Shown: piece by piece, positions 17,565-25,303 of the stretch
Layout: each line of letters opens with the position of its first letter
Position numbering within the stretch: position 1 is the first letter of the stretch
DNA from: Candidatus Cacconaster caballi
GTDB lineage: Bacteria; Bacteroidota; Bacteroidia; Bacteroidales; UBA932
NCBI GenBank assembly: GCA_018065695.1
Contig: JAGHST010000043.1
Location: forward strand, 1-55,734
DNA length: 55,734 bases
Direction of reading: 5' to 3'
Made by a program: the position numbers and the translations under genes
Notes under the pieces: model-generated
Database searches by the model: none
The model's input: the letters and a program-made list of their open reading frames with translations, nothing else
What the model was told of the DNA's origin: nothing

Positions 17565-18456
17565 CCCAAAATTCATAAAAATTAAACCACTGGGTAGGAT
17601 AGCGGCGCACAATCTCCTCCAATGCCGCCACATAGAGATGGAGCAGTTCTCTTATCACTTCATCACGGCTCTTCCCAGTCCTGTCTATGTCCAAATGACG
17701 TGTAATGACATTGTACTCCCTCTTCCCCTCCTTCATACAGAAAAGCAGCACAACTTCCTTTTCAAGAGTTGCTGCGAGAGCGAACGCTCCTATGGGAAAC
17801 CCGGCACGCTTACCCATAAATTCAACCTCAATCGATTTGGAAGAACCGAATATACGGTCGCAAGTCATTGATACACATTCGCCTCTATCCAAGGCCATCT
17901 TTGCCGCAAACAGATGAGAAAGATCATCGGAGGCCGGGATCATCTTTATACCGCCATTGCCAAGTGCCGATCCCCTGCGTTTCTGCAAATATGGATTCTC
18001 CCCGCCGTAAACTATCGCGCTGATTGGAATCTCCTCAAGGCCCAGCATATAGCCGGCCATCTCCATACTTCCCACGTGAGAGCCGCATATTACAAGGCCT
18101 CCGCAGGAAGCGGCAAGGCGTCGTATCATATCATCGCCCTTATTCTTGACTGAGAAATCTTTGCCTCCGTTGCTGAAAAAACGGAAACGGTCGAACATCA
18201 TCCGGCCGAACTGCCTGTGGGTGGCATATGCCGACATCCAGGCACTGCACTTTCCACGTCTCATACGGTAGCGGAAGAAGTGCTTTGTCGCTCTGAAGTA
18301 TCCGGGATGAAAGAGCAGATGAAAGGGCAGTCCTATTTCCAGCAGAAGATATGCACACCAAAGAGGCATTGAGGCCAGAGTGGAAATCAGAATGCCGAGT
18401 CCGACATTTCCGCCACCCGTCCTGCCGCTCCACTTGCCCGAAGTTTCTCCCTTCAT
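17557..18456 (-). CDS. LpxL/HtrB-like lysophospholipid acyltransferase
   Basis: A 299-residue acyltransferase of the lipid A late-acyltransferase family. The catalytic motif is HxxxxE: His127 and Glu132 in GSHVGSMEMAG. One N-terminal hydrophobic segment (about 20-48) anchors it to the inner membrane. The C-terminal block RRYPTQWFNFYEFW is typical of the family. In aryl polyene clusters the ApeD-like member attaches an acyl chain, or the polyene itself, to the lipid carrier. It lies 12 bases after the second ACP gene, its likely acyl donor. Confidence 0.85.
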   Translation of the reverse strand: MKGETSGKWSGRTGGGNVGLGILISTLASMPLWCAYLLLEIGLPFHLLFHPGYFRATKHFFRYRMRRGKCSAWMSAYATHRQFGRMMFDRFRFFSNGGKDFSVKNKGDDMIRRLAASCGGLVICGSHVGSMEMAGYMLGLEEIPISAIVYGGENPYLQKRRGSALGNGGIKMIPASDDLSHLFAAKMALDRGECVSMTCDRIFGSSKSIEVEFMGKRAGFPIGAFALAATLEKEVVLLFCMKEGKREYNVITRHLDIDRTGKSRDEVIRELLHLYVAALEEIVRRYPTQWFNFYEFWDD

Positions 18457-18468
18457 CTCGGACAGCAG

Positions 18469-18723
18469 TTATTTGCCTGAAACTTCCAGCCGGCTTTCGA
18501 CATAGTCGTAGAAAGCGCCGAGGGTTTTAACCCCGGCCATCTCTTCTGCCTTTATCTTGATTCCGAACTTTTCCTCTACAAGAACGACGATGTCCACGAA
18601 GTCAAGGCTGTCAATTCCGACATCCTCCTTCAGCAGGGCATCTTCCCTAAGTTTGTTTTCTTCTATTTCCAGGTCTTCAACAAGAAAACCGTTTACGGTG
18701 TTTTTTACCTCTTCTCTTGTCAT
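18469..18723 (-). CDS. Acyl carrier protein (second of two)
   Basis: An 84-residue ACP with the phosphopantetheine attachment Ser39 in GIDSLDFVDIVV, close to the canonical DSL. It is the carrier nearest to the acyltransferase and the first ketosynthase of the operon. The start ATG at 18723 lies just beyond the ketosynthase stop (13 bases); a longer in-frame reading would run through that gene and is not ACP-like. Confidence 0.9.
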   Translation of the reverse strand: MTREEVKNTVNGFLVEDLEIEENKLREDALLKEDVGIDSLDFVDIVVLVEEKFGIKIKAEEMAGVKTLGAFYDYVESRLEVSGK

Positions 18724-18736
18724 ATCTGTAAGTATT

Positions 18737-19954
18737 TCAAAGATTTTTAAGTACGAGCGCACTGTTGGTCCCTCCGAAACCGAAGGCATTGGAGAGGCAT
18801 ACTTCCATTTTTTTGTCTGTCGGACGCGAAACGATATTGAGTCCTTCCGTATCTGAATCAGGCTTTTCAAAATTTATGTTGGGAGCTATGAACCCTCCCT
18901 TCATCATAAGTATGGAGTAAAGGACCTCACTGGCGCCTGACATCCAGCACTCGTGGCCTGTCATCGACTTCGTGGAGGTAACCGGCACGGAGTCGCGTCC
19001 GAACACCTGCTTGATGGCGAGAGCCTCCGTGGCATCTCCCAATCTGGTGGAAGTGGCGTGTGCGTTTACATATCCGATGTCGGAGGCTGAAAGCGCGGCA
19101 TCCGCAATAGCTCGCTTCATGGCGAGAGATGCCCCTTCTACGCTCGGCTCGGAAATCTTTCCTCCATTTGACGAGAATCCGTAGCCTAGGACTTCGGCAT
19201 AAATTTTCGCTCCCCGCCTTTTGGCGTGTTCATATTCCTCCAGAATAAGGGTTGCACTGCCGCCGCTGGGCACAAGTCCGTCGCGGGATGCATCGAACGG
19301 ACGCGAAGCCCCCTGCGGATTGTCCGTCCTGAGGGAGAATGCGCCCAATCCGTCGAAACTCACCATACTGAGATGGTTGACCTCCTGCGCTCCGCCGCAT
19401 ACCACAATGTCCTGCATCCCCTGTCTGATGAACGTTGCAGCGAGGCCCACGGAGTGGGAACCGCTTGCACAGGCAGCACTGACGGTTATATTCACGCCTC
19501 TGAGACTGAAGATAGTGGAAAGATTCATCGTGACGGTGGAGGTCATCGACTGGAAAAGAGAACTCGCTCCGAGAAGAGTTGTATCCTTCTCGCGGACTAC
19601 GGTCTCGTGACTCTCAATGACAGCCTTTGCAGAAGAATCGTTGCCGAAAAACACTCCTATTTCGTTGTCCCTACGGTACTGTTCATCCATTCCGGCATCT
19701 TCAAACGCCTGTTTCGTGGAGATATAGGCATACTCGCCTTCCTGAGGCAGGCGGACACGTTGCCTGCGGTCCAACACGCCTCTGAGTTGTGGCTGCGGAA
19801 GTATTCCGGTCAGAGGGGAACGGTAGCCGTATGCGATTCTCATCTCTTCGATGCCTATACCCGAACGTCCGCTGCGCAGCGAGTTCGAAACCTCATCGGC
19901 GCTTTGACCGATGCAGGAGTATATGCCTATGCCGGTTATGACTACTCTTCTCAT
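18737..19954 (-). CDS. Beta-ketoacyl-ACP synthase (third KS, FabB/FabF-like)
   Basis: A 405-residue ketosynthase with Cys in SAACASGSHSVG (near 168), His in NAHATSTRLGD (near 302) and His in KSMTGHECWMSGASE (near 337), and a canonical AFGFGGTNSALVL end. The TGHECWMSGASE loop is the type seen in FabB-like members. It is the first biosynthetic gene of the cluster and its ATG overlaps the lspA stop (ATGA), so it is translationally coupled to a housekeeping gene. Function in the pathway: chain initiation or elongation. Confidence 0.88.
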   Translation of the reverse strand: MRRVVITGIGIYSCIGQSADEVSNSLRSGRSGIGIEEMRIAYGYRSPLTGILPQPQLRGVLDRRQRVRLPQEGEYAYISTKQAFEDAGMDEQYRRDNEIGVFFGNDSSAKAVIESHETVVREKDTTLLGASSLFQSMTSTVTMNLSTIFSLRGVNITVSAACASGSHSVGLAATFIRQGMQDIVVCGGAQEVNHLSMVSFDGLGAFSLRTDNPQGASRPFDASRDGLVPSGGSATLILEEYEHAKRRGAKIYAEVLGYGFSSNGGKISEPSVEGASLAMKRAIADAALSASDIGYVNAHATSTRLGDATEALAIKQVFGRDSVPVTSTKSMTGHECWMSGASEVLYSILMMKGGFIAPNINFEKPDSDTEGLNIVSRPTDKKMEVCLSNAFGFGGTNSALVLKNL

Positions 19955-20544
19955 TTTTCGGCCGATTCTGTCTTGCCGGATGCGGCGAAGAAACGCCACT
20001 TGAACAGGACTATGTAGATTGCGCCGCACGTGATGCAGCTGTCAGCGAAATTGAATATCGGTCTGAAAAAGATGATGTGTCTTCCACCCCAGAACGGAAA
20101 GCCGGAGGGAAGGGTCGTGTCGATTACGGGGAAATAGAACATATCCACCACCCGGCCGAACATAATCGGAGCATAACCGAATATCCAGCCGTAGAAGACA
20201 CAATCTATGATGTTGCCGATTGCACCCGCAAGAATGAGCGACAGTCCCACGAGGACTCCCGTAGGGGTGTTCTCCCTGCGGACAAGAGTGCGGATGTAGA
20301 TTGCCAGAGCCACTATGATGACAATCCGGCCGGCGCTGAGGATGAACTTCCCCACACTGCCGCCCAACTGCATTCCGAAAGCGAAACCGTTGTTTTCAAT
20401 GAAAAGCAGGCGGAACCAGTTGCCGATGACACTGATTTCCTCGCCGATTTGCATATTTGTTTTTACCAGTATCTTGATCAACTGGTCAATCACAAGAAGC
20501 GACACGACGAAAACGGCGATTTTCGCGTCTTTGGAGATTTTCAT
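19951..20544 (-). CDS. lspA: Lipoprotein signal peptidase (signal peptidase II)
   Basis: A 197-residue inner-membrane aspartyl protease that cleaves prolipoprotein signal peptides. Four helices are visible. The catalytic aspartates fall in GRVVDMFYFP (Asp134) and FNFADSC (Asp168), and NNGFAFG (51-57) matches the family's NxGxAFG block. An insertion between the two aspartates (about 140-162) is typical of Bacteroidetes LspA. It follows the DksA-like gene by seven bases and overlaps the first ketosynthase gene by four. Confidence 0.95.
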   Translation of the reverse strand: MKISKDAKIAVFVVSLLVIDQLIKILVKTNMQIGEEISVIGNWFRLLFIENNGFAFGMQLGGSVGKFILSAGRIVIIVALAIYIRTLVRRENTPTGVLVGLSLILAGAIGNIIDCVFYGWIFGYAPIMFGRVVDMFYFPVIDTTLPSGFPFWGGRHIIFFRPIFNFADSCITCGAIYIVLFKWRFFAASGKTESAEK

Positions 20545-20551
20545 TCTGACG

Positions 20552-20947
20552 CTACCTCTGTTTGTTTTTTGCTTCTACACTCAGAGTTGCGTGCGGCACA
20601 AGTTTAAGGCGCTCCTTCGGTATGAGCTTCCCCGTTTCGCGGCATATGCCGTATGTCTTGTTTTCAATTCGGATCAAAGCGGCCTCCAGGCTCTGTATGA
20701 ACTTATACTGACGCCCGGCGAGCTGGCTTGCCTCTTCTTTCGCCTGAGACGAAGAGCCCTCTTCGAGCACTTTGAAAGAAGGAGAAGTGTCTTCGGTGTC
20801 ATTGCTTCCGCTATGGTCTATGGCAGCCCTGAGCATCTCATAATCCTCTCTTGCCTTCGCAAGTTTTTCGAGGATAAGCACTTTGAACTCATGGAGTTCT
20901 TCGTCGCTGTAGCGAACCTTTTCGACTTTTTCTTCCGTTGTTGCCAT
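20552..20947 (-). CDS. TraR/DksA family transcription factor with degenerate zinc finger
   Basis: A 131-residue DksA/TraR-like protein, expected to bind RNA polymerase in the secondary channel. A long N-terminal helical hairpin (about 12-95) precedes the finger region GICRETGKLIPKERL. Only one Cys (Cys102) of the usual four is present, and PHATLS sits where the second Cys pair would be. This one-Cys form is usual in Bacteroidetes. The gene lies between ileS and lspA, an order common in this phylum. Confidence 0.85.
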   Translation of the reverse strand: MATTEEKVEKVRYSDEELHEFKVLILEKLAKAREDYEMLRAAIDHSGSNDTEDTSPSFKVLEEGSSSQAKEEASQLAGRQYKFIQSLEAALIRIENKTYGICRETGKLIPKERLKLVPHATLSVEAKNKQR

Positions 20948-21008
20948 ATTCTTTCCTCCTGAATATTATAAAATGTAAATTTAGCAAAAATAGCGGAAGC
21001 TGACAATA

Positions 21009-24000
21009 TCATTTAACCCTGACGACGCTCAATTCGAGTGTTCCTTCTTCCCATTCCACTTCCACAGCACCCTCAGGATGCTGTGCAAAGCCGATTTCCA
21101 GAGCCAGAGTCTGGTCGCATATATACTCGCGGAATTTATCAACAGACTTTTCCACATCAGCACCGGAAGCAATTGTGACTTTCACCCTGTCAGTCACCTC
21201 AAAGCCACTATCCTTACGGATATTCTGAATGCGGTTTATCAATTCCCTGGCGATGCCCTCAAGCCTGAGTTCTTCGGTGACAGTAACGTCGAGAGCCACG
21301 GTCAGAGCGCCTTCGGTGGCGACGAGCCAGCCTGGCATATCCTCGGAAGTTATCTGATAGTCTTCACGGGAGAGAGCCACATCACCTCCCGGAAGAGAGA
21401 GCGAGATGTCACCGGCCACCTCTATGCGCGAGATTGTCTGCTGGTCCATAGAAGCGAAGAAAGAGGCAATCTCCTTCATCCTAGGCCCGTATTTCTTGCC
21501 GAGAGTTTTGAAATTGGGTTTGATTTTCTTAGTAATCAGGCCGGTAGTGTCGCGTATGAATTCAGCATCCTTGACGTTGACCTCACCGAGCACAATCTGC
21601 TTGACTTTCCCGAGCTGCTGCTCAATATGGCCGTCAAGCACCGGGATGATGATTTTGGCCAGAGGCTGGCGGACCTTGATATTCACTTTGCGGCGGAGTG
21701 CGAGAATCATCGAGCAACTGAGCTGGGCCAGTTTCATACGCTCTTCGAGATCCTCATTTACTGCCGATGCTTCTGACGACGGCATCTGAACGAAATGGAC
21801 AGAGTCAGCCCCGGGAACAAGGTCGCAATAAAGACGGTCCATGTAGAACGGAGCTATAGGAGCCGCCAGCACTGCAACAGTGCGGAGGGCTTTGTAAAGA
21901 GTCTGATATGCCGCCAGTTTGTCGCGTGTCAGACCACCTCCCCAAAAACGCTTGCGGTTCAGACGGACATACCAGTTGCTGAGGTCGTCACACACAAAGT
22001 CCTGAATCATACGTCCTGCGGATGTGATGTCGTAGTCTTCGTAGCGCTCCTCCACCTTTCTGATGAGCGAATTGAGCAGCGATACGAGCCAGAGGTCTAT
22101 CTCACGGAGTTCATTCTTCTCCACTTCAGGCTGCAACGGATCGAATCCGTCCACGTTCGCATAGAGAGCAAAGAAAGAATATGTATTGTACAGTGTTCCG
22201 AAGAATTTGCGGCGCACCTCATCCACTCCGGCCTCGTCGAACTTGAGATTGTCCCAAGGCTGAGCGTTCGTGAGCATATACCAGCGAAGCGAATCGGCCC
22301 CGTAACTGTCAAGTGCCTTGAACGGATCCACCGCATTTCCAAGGCGCTTGCTCATCTTGTTTCCATCCTTGTCGAGGACAAGGCCGTTTGAGATTACGGT
22401 CTTGAATGCGCATTTGCCGCTGACCATGGTGTTGATGGCATGCAGGGTGAAGAACCATCCGCGGGTCTGATCGACTCCCTCGGCTATGAAATCGGCCGTG
22501 CGTCCGAAATCTTCCGTTCCGACCTTCGCAAGGCCTTCCTGTGCATACGGCATGGAGCCGGAGTCGAACCATACGTCTATCAAGTCCTTCTCCCTAAACA
22601 TCTTCCGTCCGTCTTCGCTGACCAGAAGAATATCGTCCACATACGGCCTGTGCAGGTCTATTCTTTCATAATTCTCCTTAGAGAAATCGCCCGGAACGAA
22701 ACCTCTCTCAGCTAAAGGATTGCTCTTCATAAAGCCGGCTTTCACCGCCTTTTCAATTTCACCGTACAACTCTTCCACACTGCCTATGCACTTTTCCTGA
22801 AGGCCGTCCTCCGTGCGCCATATCGGAAGCGGCGTGCCCCAATAGCGGCTCCTGCTGAGGTTCCAGTCCTGAAGATTCTCAAGCCATTTGCCAAAACGGC
22901 CGCTGCCGGTGCTTTCAGGCTTCCAATTGATGGTTCTGTTGAGTTCTATCATCTTCTCCTGCACTGCGGTGCTGCGGATGAACCAGCTGTCCAGAGGGTA
23001 GTAGAGGACAGGCTTGTCGGTACGCCAGCAATGAGGATAGCTATGTGTGTGCTTGGCAATACCGAAAGCTTTCCCTTGTGCCTTAAGGTCCAGGCATATA
23101 TCAATATCCAGAGTAGGAGCGTCGGGAGCAAGCGACGAATCGTAAGCGTTCTTGACGAAGCGTCCGGCGTATGCTGAATATGCTTCCCTGTCCACTCGCG
23201 TTCTGACGAAATCTTCGCTCAAATCCTCAATTCGGAAAAGTCTGCCGGCGCGGTCCACCATAGGCTGCTGCACTCCGTCACGGTCTTCCACGAAGAATGG
23301 AGGAATACCGTTGGCCTTACCTACTTTATTGTCATCCGCACCGAAAGTCGGAGCGATGTGGACAATGCCTGTACCGTCTTCAGTCGTGACAAAGTCTCCG
23401 GTAATGACCCGGAATGCTCCGTCCGCCGGCTTCATCCAGTTTATCAGCTGCTCATAGCGGATGCCTTCCAGTGCAGAGCCCGGAACCGGCTCCCCGATTA
23501 CCTTATACGGATTCTTGTCATTGAAGTGGACATTGAGAAGCGGTTTGGCCACAACATAGGTTGCGGGTGCCTTGGTATATGGATTGACACTTTCCACGCG
23601 GACGTATTCAATTTTCGGTCCGACACAGAGAGCTGTATTGGAAGGAAGTGTCCACGGAGTCGTCGTCCATGCTATGAAATAGACCGGAAGGTCCGTATCC
23701 TTGAAGAGGAATTCACTCCTGCTGTCGCGGATAACCTTGAACTGTACAGTTGCGGTAGTGTCTTTGACGTCCCGGTAGCAGCCCGGCTGATTGAGTTCGT
23801 GTGTGCTGAGTCCCGTACCGGCTGCCGGAGAATATGGCTGGATAGTGTATCCCTTATAGAGGTATCCTTTCTTATAGATATCTTTCAGAAGGTACCACAA
23901 GGTTTCAATATAGCGGTTGTCGTAGGTAATGTACGGATTGTCCATATCCACCCAATAGCCAATCTGCTCGGTGAGCTTGCGCCACTCGGCGGTATATTTC

Positions 24001-24374
24001 ATAACTTCGCTGCGGCAGGCTCTGTTATAGTCGTCCACCGAAATCTTTTTTCCGATATCCTCCTTGGTTATGCCGAGTTTCTTCTCCACCCCGAGTTCCA
24101 CCGGAAGTCCGTGTGTGTCCCAACCGGCGCGTCTCTCCACGCGGTATCCCGTCTGTGTCTTGTATCGGCACACAGCATCCTTTATGGAGCGCGCCATAAC
24201 GTGGTGAATACCGGGCATTCCGTTAGCGGAAGGAGGGCCTTCATGAAAAATGAAGCGCGGAGAGCCTTCCCCCATCTTCAGGGTTTCTCTGAAGGTATCT
24301 GATTTTTTCCACTTTTCGAGGACCTCCCGGTTAACCTCCACCAAATCAAGTTTCTTGTACTCGGCAAATTTCAT
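21009..24374 (-). CDS. ileS: Isoleucyl-tRNA synthetase
   Basis: A 1121-residue class I synthetase. The HIGH-equivalent is in PPSANGMPGIHHV (about 47-59), with AGWDTHGLPVE after it, and KMSKR is near residue 675 in NKMSKRLGNAVDP. The CP1 editing domain lies between them. The anticodon-binding region and a long C-terminal extension with the GIARELINRIQNIRKDSGF block make it the large, eukaryote-like IleRS type that Bacteroidetes carry. The ATG at 24374 fits the conserved start MKFAEYKKLDL. It is probably the first gene of the transcription unit that runs into lspA and the polyene genes. Confidence 0.97.
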   Translation of the reverse strand: MKFAEYKKLDLVEVNREVLEKWKKSDTFRETLKMGEGSPRFIFHEGPPSANGMPGIHHVMARSIKDAVCRYKTQTGYRVERRAGWDTHGLPVELGVEKKLGITKEDIGKKISVDDYNRACRSEVMKYTAEWRKLTEQIGYWVDMDNPYITYDNRYIETLWYLLKDIYKKGYLYKGYTIQPYSPAAGTGLSTHELNQPGCYRDVKDTTATVQFKVIRDSRSEFLFKDTDLPVYFIAWTTTPWTLPSNTALCVGPKIEYVRVESVNPYTKAPATYVVAKPLLNVHFNDKNPYKVIGEPVPGSALEGIRYEQLINWMKPADGAFRVITGDFVTTEDGTGIVHIAPTFGADDNKVGKANGIPPFFVEDRDGVQQPMVDRAGRLFRIEDLSEDFVRTRVDREAYSAYAGRFVKNAYDSSLAPDAPTLDIDICLDLKAQGKAFGIAKHTHSYPHCWRTDKPVLYYPLDSWFIRSTAVQEKMIELNRTINWKPESTGSGRFGKWLENLQDWNLSRSRYWGTPLPIWRTEDGLQEKCIGSVEELYGEIEKAVKAGFMKSNPLAERGFVPGDFSKENYERIDLHRPYVDDILLVSEDGRKMFREKDLIDVWFDSGSMPYAQEGLAKVGTEDFGRTADFIAEGVDQTRGWFFTLHAINTMVSGKCAFKTVISNGLVLDKDGNKMSKRLGNAVDPFKALDSYGADSLRWYMLTNAQPWDNLKFDEAGVDEVRRKFFGTLYNTYSFFALYANVDGFDPLQPEVEKNELREIDLWLVSLLNSLIRKVEERYEDYDITSAGRMIQDFVCDDLSNWYVRLNRKRFWGGGLTRDKLAAYQTLYKALRTVAVLAAPIAPFYMDRLYCDLVPGADSVHFVQMPSSEASAVNEDLEERMKLAQLSCSMILALRRKVNIKVRQPLAKIIIPVLDGHIEQQLGKVKQIVLGEVNVKDAEFIRDTTGLITKKIKPNFKTLGKKYGPRMKEIASFFASMDQQTISRIEVAGDISLSLPGGDVALSREDYQITSEDMPGWLVATEGALTVALDVTVTEELRLEGIARELINRIQNIRKDSGFEVTDRVKVTIASGADVEKSVDKFREYICDQTLALEIGFAQHPEGAVEVEWEEGTLELSVVRVK

Positions 24375-24402
24375 ATCGTGTCTGTTAATTTTCTGAATTG
24401 AA

Positions 24403-24433
24403 TTTGCAAAGATACGATAATTCAGTAATTTTG
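24403..24433 (+). promoter_or_regulatory. Promoter of cvpA
   Basis: TTTG (24403-24406), 19 bases, then TAATTTTG (24426-24433): an exact match to the Bacteroides consensus. The start codon follows 22 bases later. It overlaps the divergent ileS promoter. Confidence 0.75.
24407..24414 (-). promoter_or_regulatory. Promoter -7 box of ileS and its operon
   Basis: The minus strand reads TATCTTTG (complement of 24407-24414), matching TAnnTTTG, about 33 bases before the ileS start codon. A TTTG at the right upstream distance is not exact. The box lies inside the spacer of the cvpA promoter, so the two promoters should compete. Confidence 0.6.
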
Positions 24434-24455
24434 AGAATCTGTTTGAAATTTGAAT

Positions 24456-24941
24456 ATGGGAACAATAGACATAATAATACTTATCTGCCTGCTTCCTGCC
24501 ATCTATTTCGGCATCAGGAACGGGCTCGTCAAACAGTTGATAAGCCTCTGCGTCATATTTTTCGGAATCAAACTCTCGCTGCAGTTCTCGCCGACCGTAA
24601 CGGAATGGCTGACCGAGCACTTCACCCTGAAGGAATATGTCGCGAAAACAGCATCATTTATCGTTATTTTTATTGCAGTTTCCCTGATTTTCTCGCTCAT
24701 CGGCAGACTGGTTGAGAAAATAATCCAGATAACTCTGCTCGGATGGCTGAACAGACTGGCCGGAATCATTCTTTCTCTTGTCATATCAGTACTGCTGATT
24801 TCTGTACTCATATACCTTTTCGATCTTCTCAATGCCAATCTGAACATCGTTGAGAAGAGCATAATTGCCGAATCCAAATTTTATCAGCCTTTGTTGGATT
24901 TGTCAAAAGAAGCATTTCCCAGGATAAAGGAAATCATCTGA
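24456..24941 (+). CDS. cvpA: CvpA family membrane protein
   Basis: A 161-residue integral membrane protein with four hydrophobic segments (about 3-20, 25-42, 64-85 and 97-123), and the family opening DIIILICLLPAIYFGIRNGL. The name comes from a role in colicin V production in E. coli, but CvpA is widespread and mostly a general envelope protein; its presence beside a bacteriocin-like locus is probably coincidence. The ATG at 24456 is preferred over the TTG at 24450. Confidence 0.85.
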   Translation: MGTIDIIILICLLPAIYFGIRNGLVKQLISLCVIFFGIKLSLQFSPTVTEWLTEHFTLKEYVAKTASFIVIFIAVSLIFSLIGRLVEKIIQITLLGWLNRLAGIILSLVISVLLISVLIYLFDLLNANLNIVEKSIIAESKFYQPLLDLSKEAFPRIKEII

Positions 24942-24969
24942 AATACAAATTCGGATAAATCCTCCGCAT

Positions 24970-24992
24970 CTTCGGAAAATTGTTTTCCGGAG
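24970..24992. terminator. Hairpin after cvpA, weak terminator candidate
   Basis: A 10-bp stem with one G-T pair (24970-24979 with 24983-24992) and a three-base loop lies 28 bases after the cvpA stop. A run of Ts occurs 12 bases further, not directly at the stem, so termination is uncertain. The region 24942-25303 holds this hairpin, a possible 50-codon gene and a second long-range inverted repeat. Confidence 0.4.
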
Positions 24993-25051
24993 CATATTGT
25001 CGTGCCGTTTTTTGCTGAGCTTTGCTTTCGGAAAAAGACACCGCGACAAAG

Positions 25052-25204
25052 ATGAAGGAAAACGGAACCACACCATTGACCGACATTGAGCAGACAGCCG
25101 AATCTCTCGCTTCAGAGAACTCTTGCTTGCTTGATCTCTTTATGATTCTCATAATTCTCATCTCTCTTTTGCTGTGTGCTCTGTCGGTCATTTTTTATTT
25201 ATAG
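25052..25204 (+). CDS. Small single-span membrane protein, candidate immunity protein
   Basis: A 50-codon ORF. The first 24 residues are polar and acidic, the last 26 are almost purely hydrophobic (one membrane span ending at the C-terminus), with no signal cleavage site. I do not recognise a family. It lies 110 bases after cvpA and 99 bases before the transporter gene, on the same strand as the export locus. Small inner-membrane proteins often give self-protection in microcin and class II bacteriocin loci, and no other immunity candidate is visible, so this is the best guess. No Shine-Dalgarno or clear promoter is seen; it may be a chance ORF. Confidence 0.4.
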   Translation: MKENGTTPLTDIEQTAESLASENSCLLDLFMILIILISLLLCALSVIFYL

Positions 25205-25213
25205 GAGAACTTT

Positions 25214-25278
25214 GGGGAGCGTGAGGGAAGGATGTCCGTAAGGAGGCAGGACAAGTGAAGATAGAGGCTCCCCTTTTT
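25214..25278 (+). promoter_or_regulatory. Long-range inverted repeat with T-tract before the PCAT gene
   Basis: GGGGAGC (25214-25220) pairs exactly with GCTCCCC (25267-25273), directly followed by TTTTT (25274-25278). The 46-base loop has its own small complementary pair (GTCC with GGAC). The end of this structure looks like an intrinsic terminator and lies 25 bases before the transporter start, so it could attenuate transcription of the export locus. Seen directly; function inferred. Confidence 0.4.
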
Positions 25279-25303
25279 GATTGATTATGGCAACCGATAA
25301 GAT

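Noticed and set aside
19226-20017. Long plus-strand open frame opposite the third ketosynthase and lspA
   Set aside because: It spans two well-supported minus-strand genes and shows no recognisable domain.
24456-24941. cvpA read as part of the bacteriocin locus because of its colicin V name
   Set aside because: CvpA is a widespread envelope protein, has its own promoter, and a hairpin and more than 350 bases separate it from the transporter gene.
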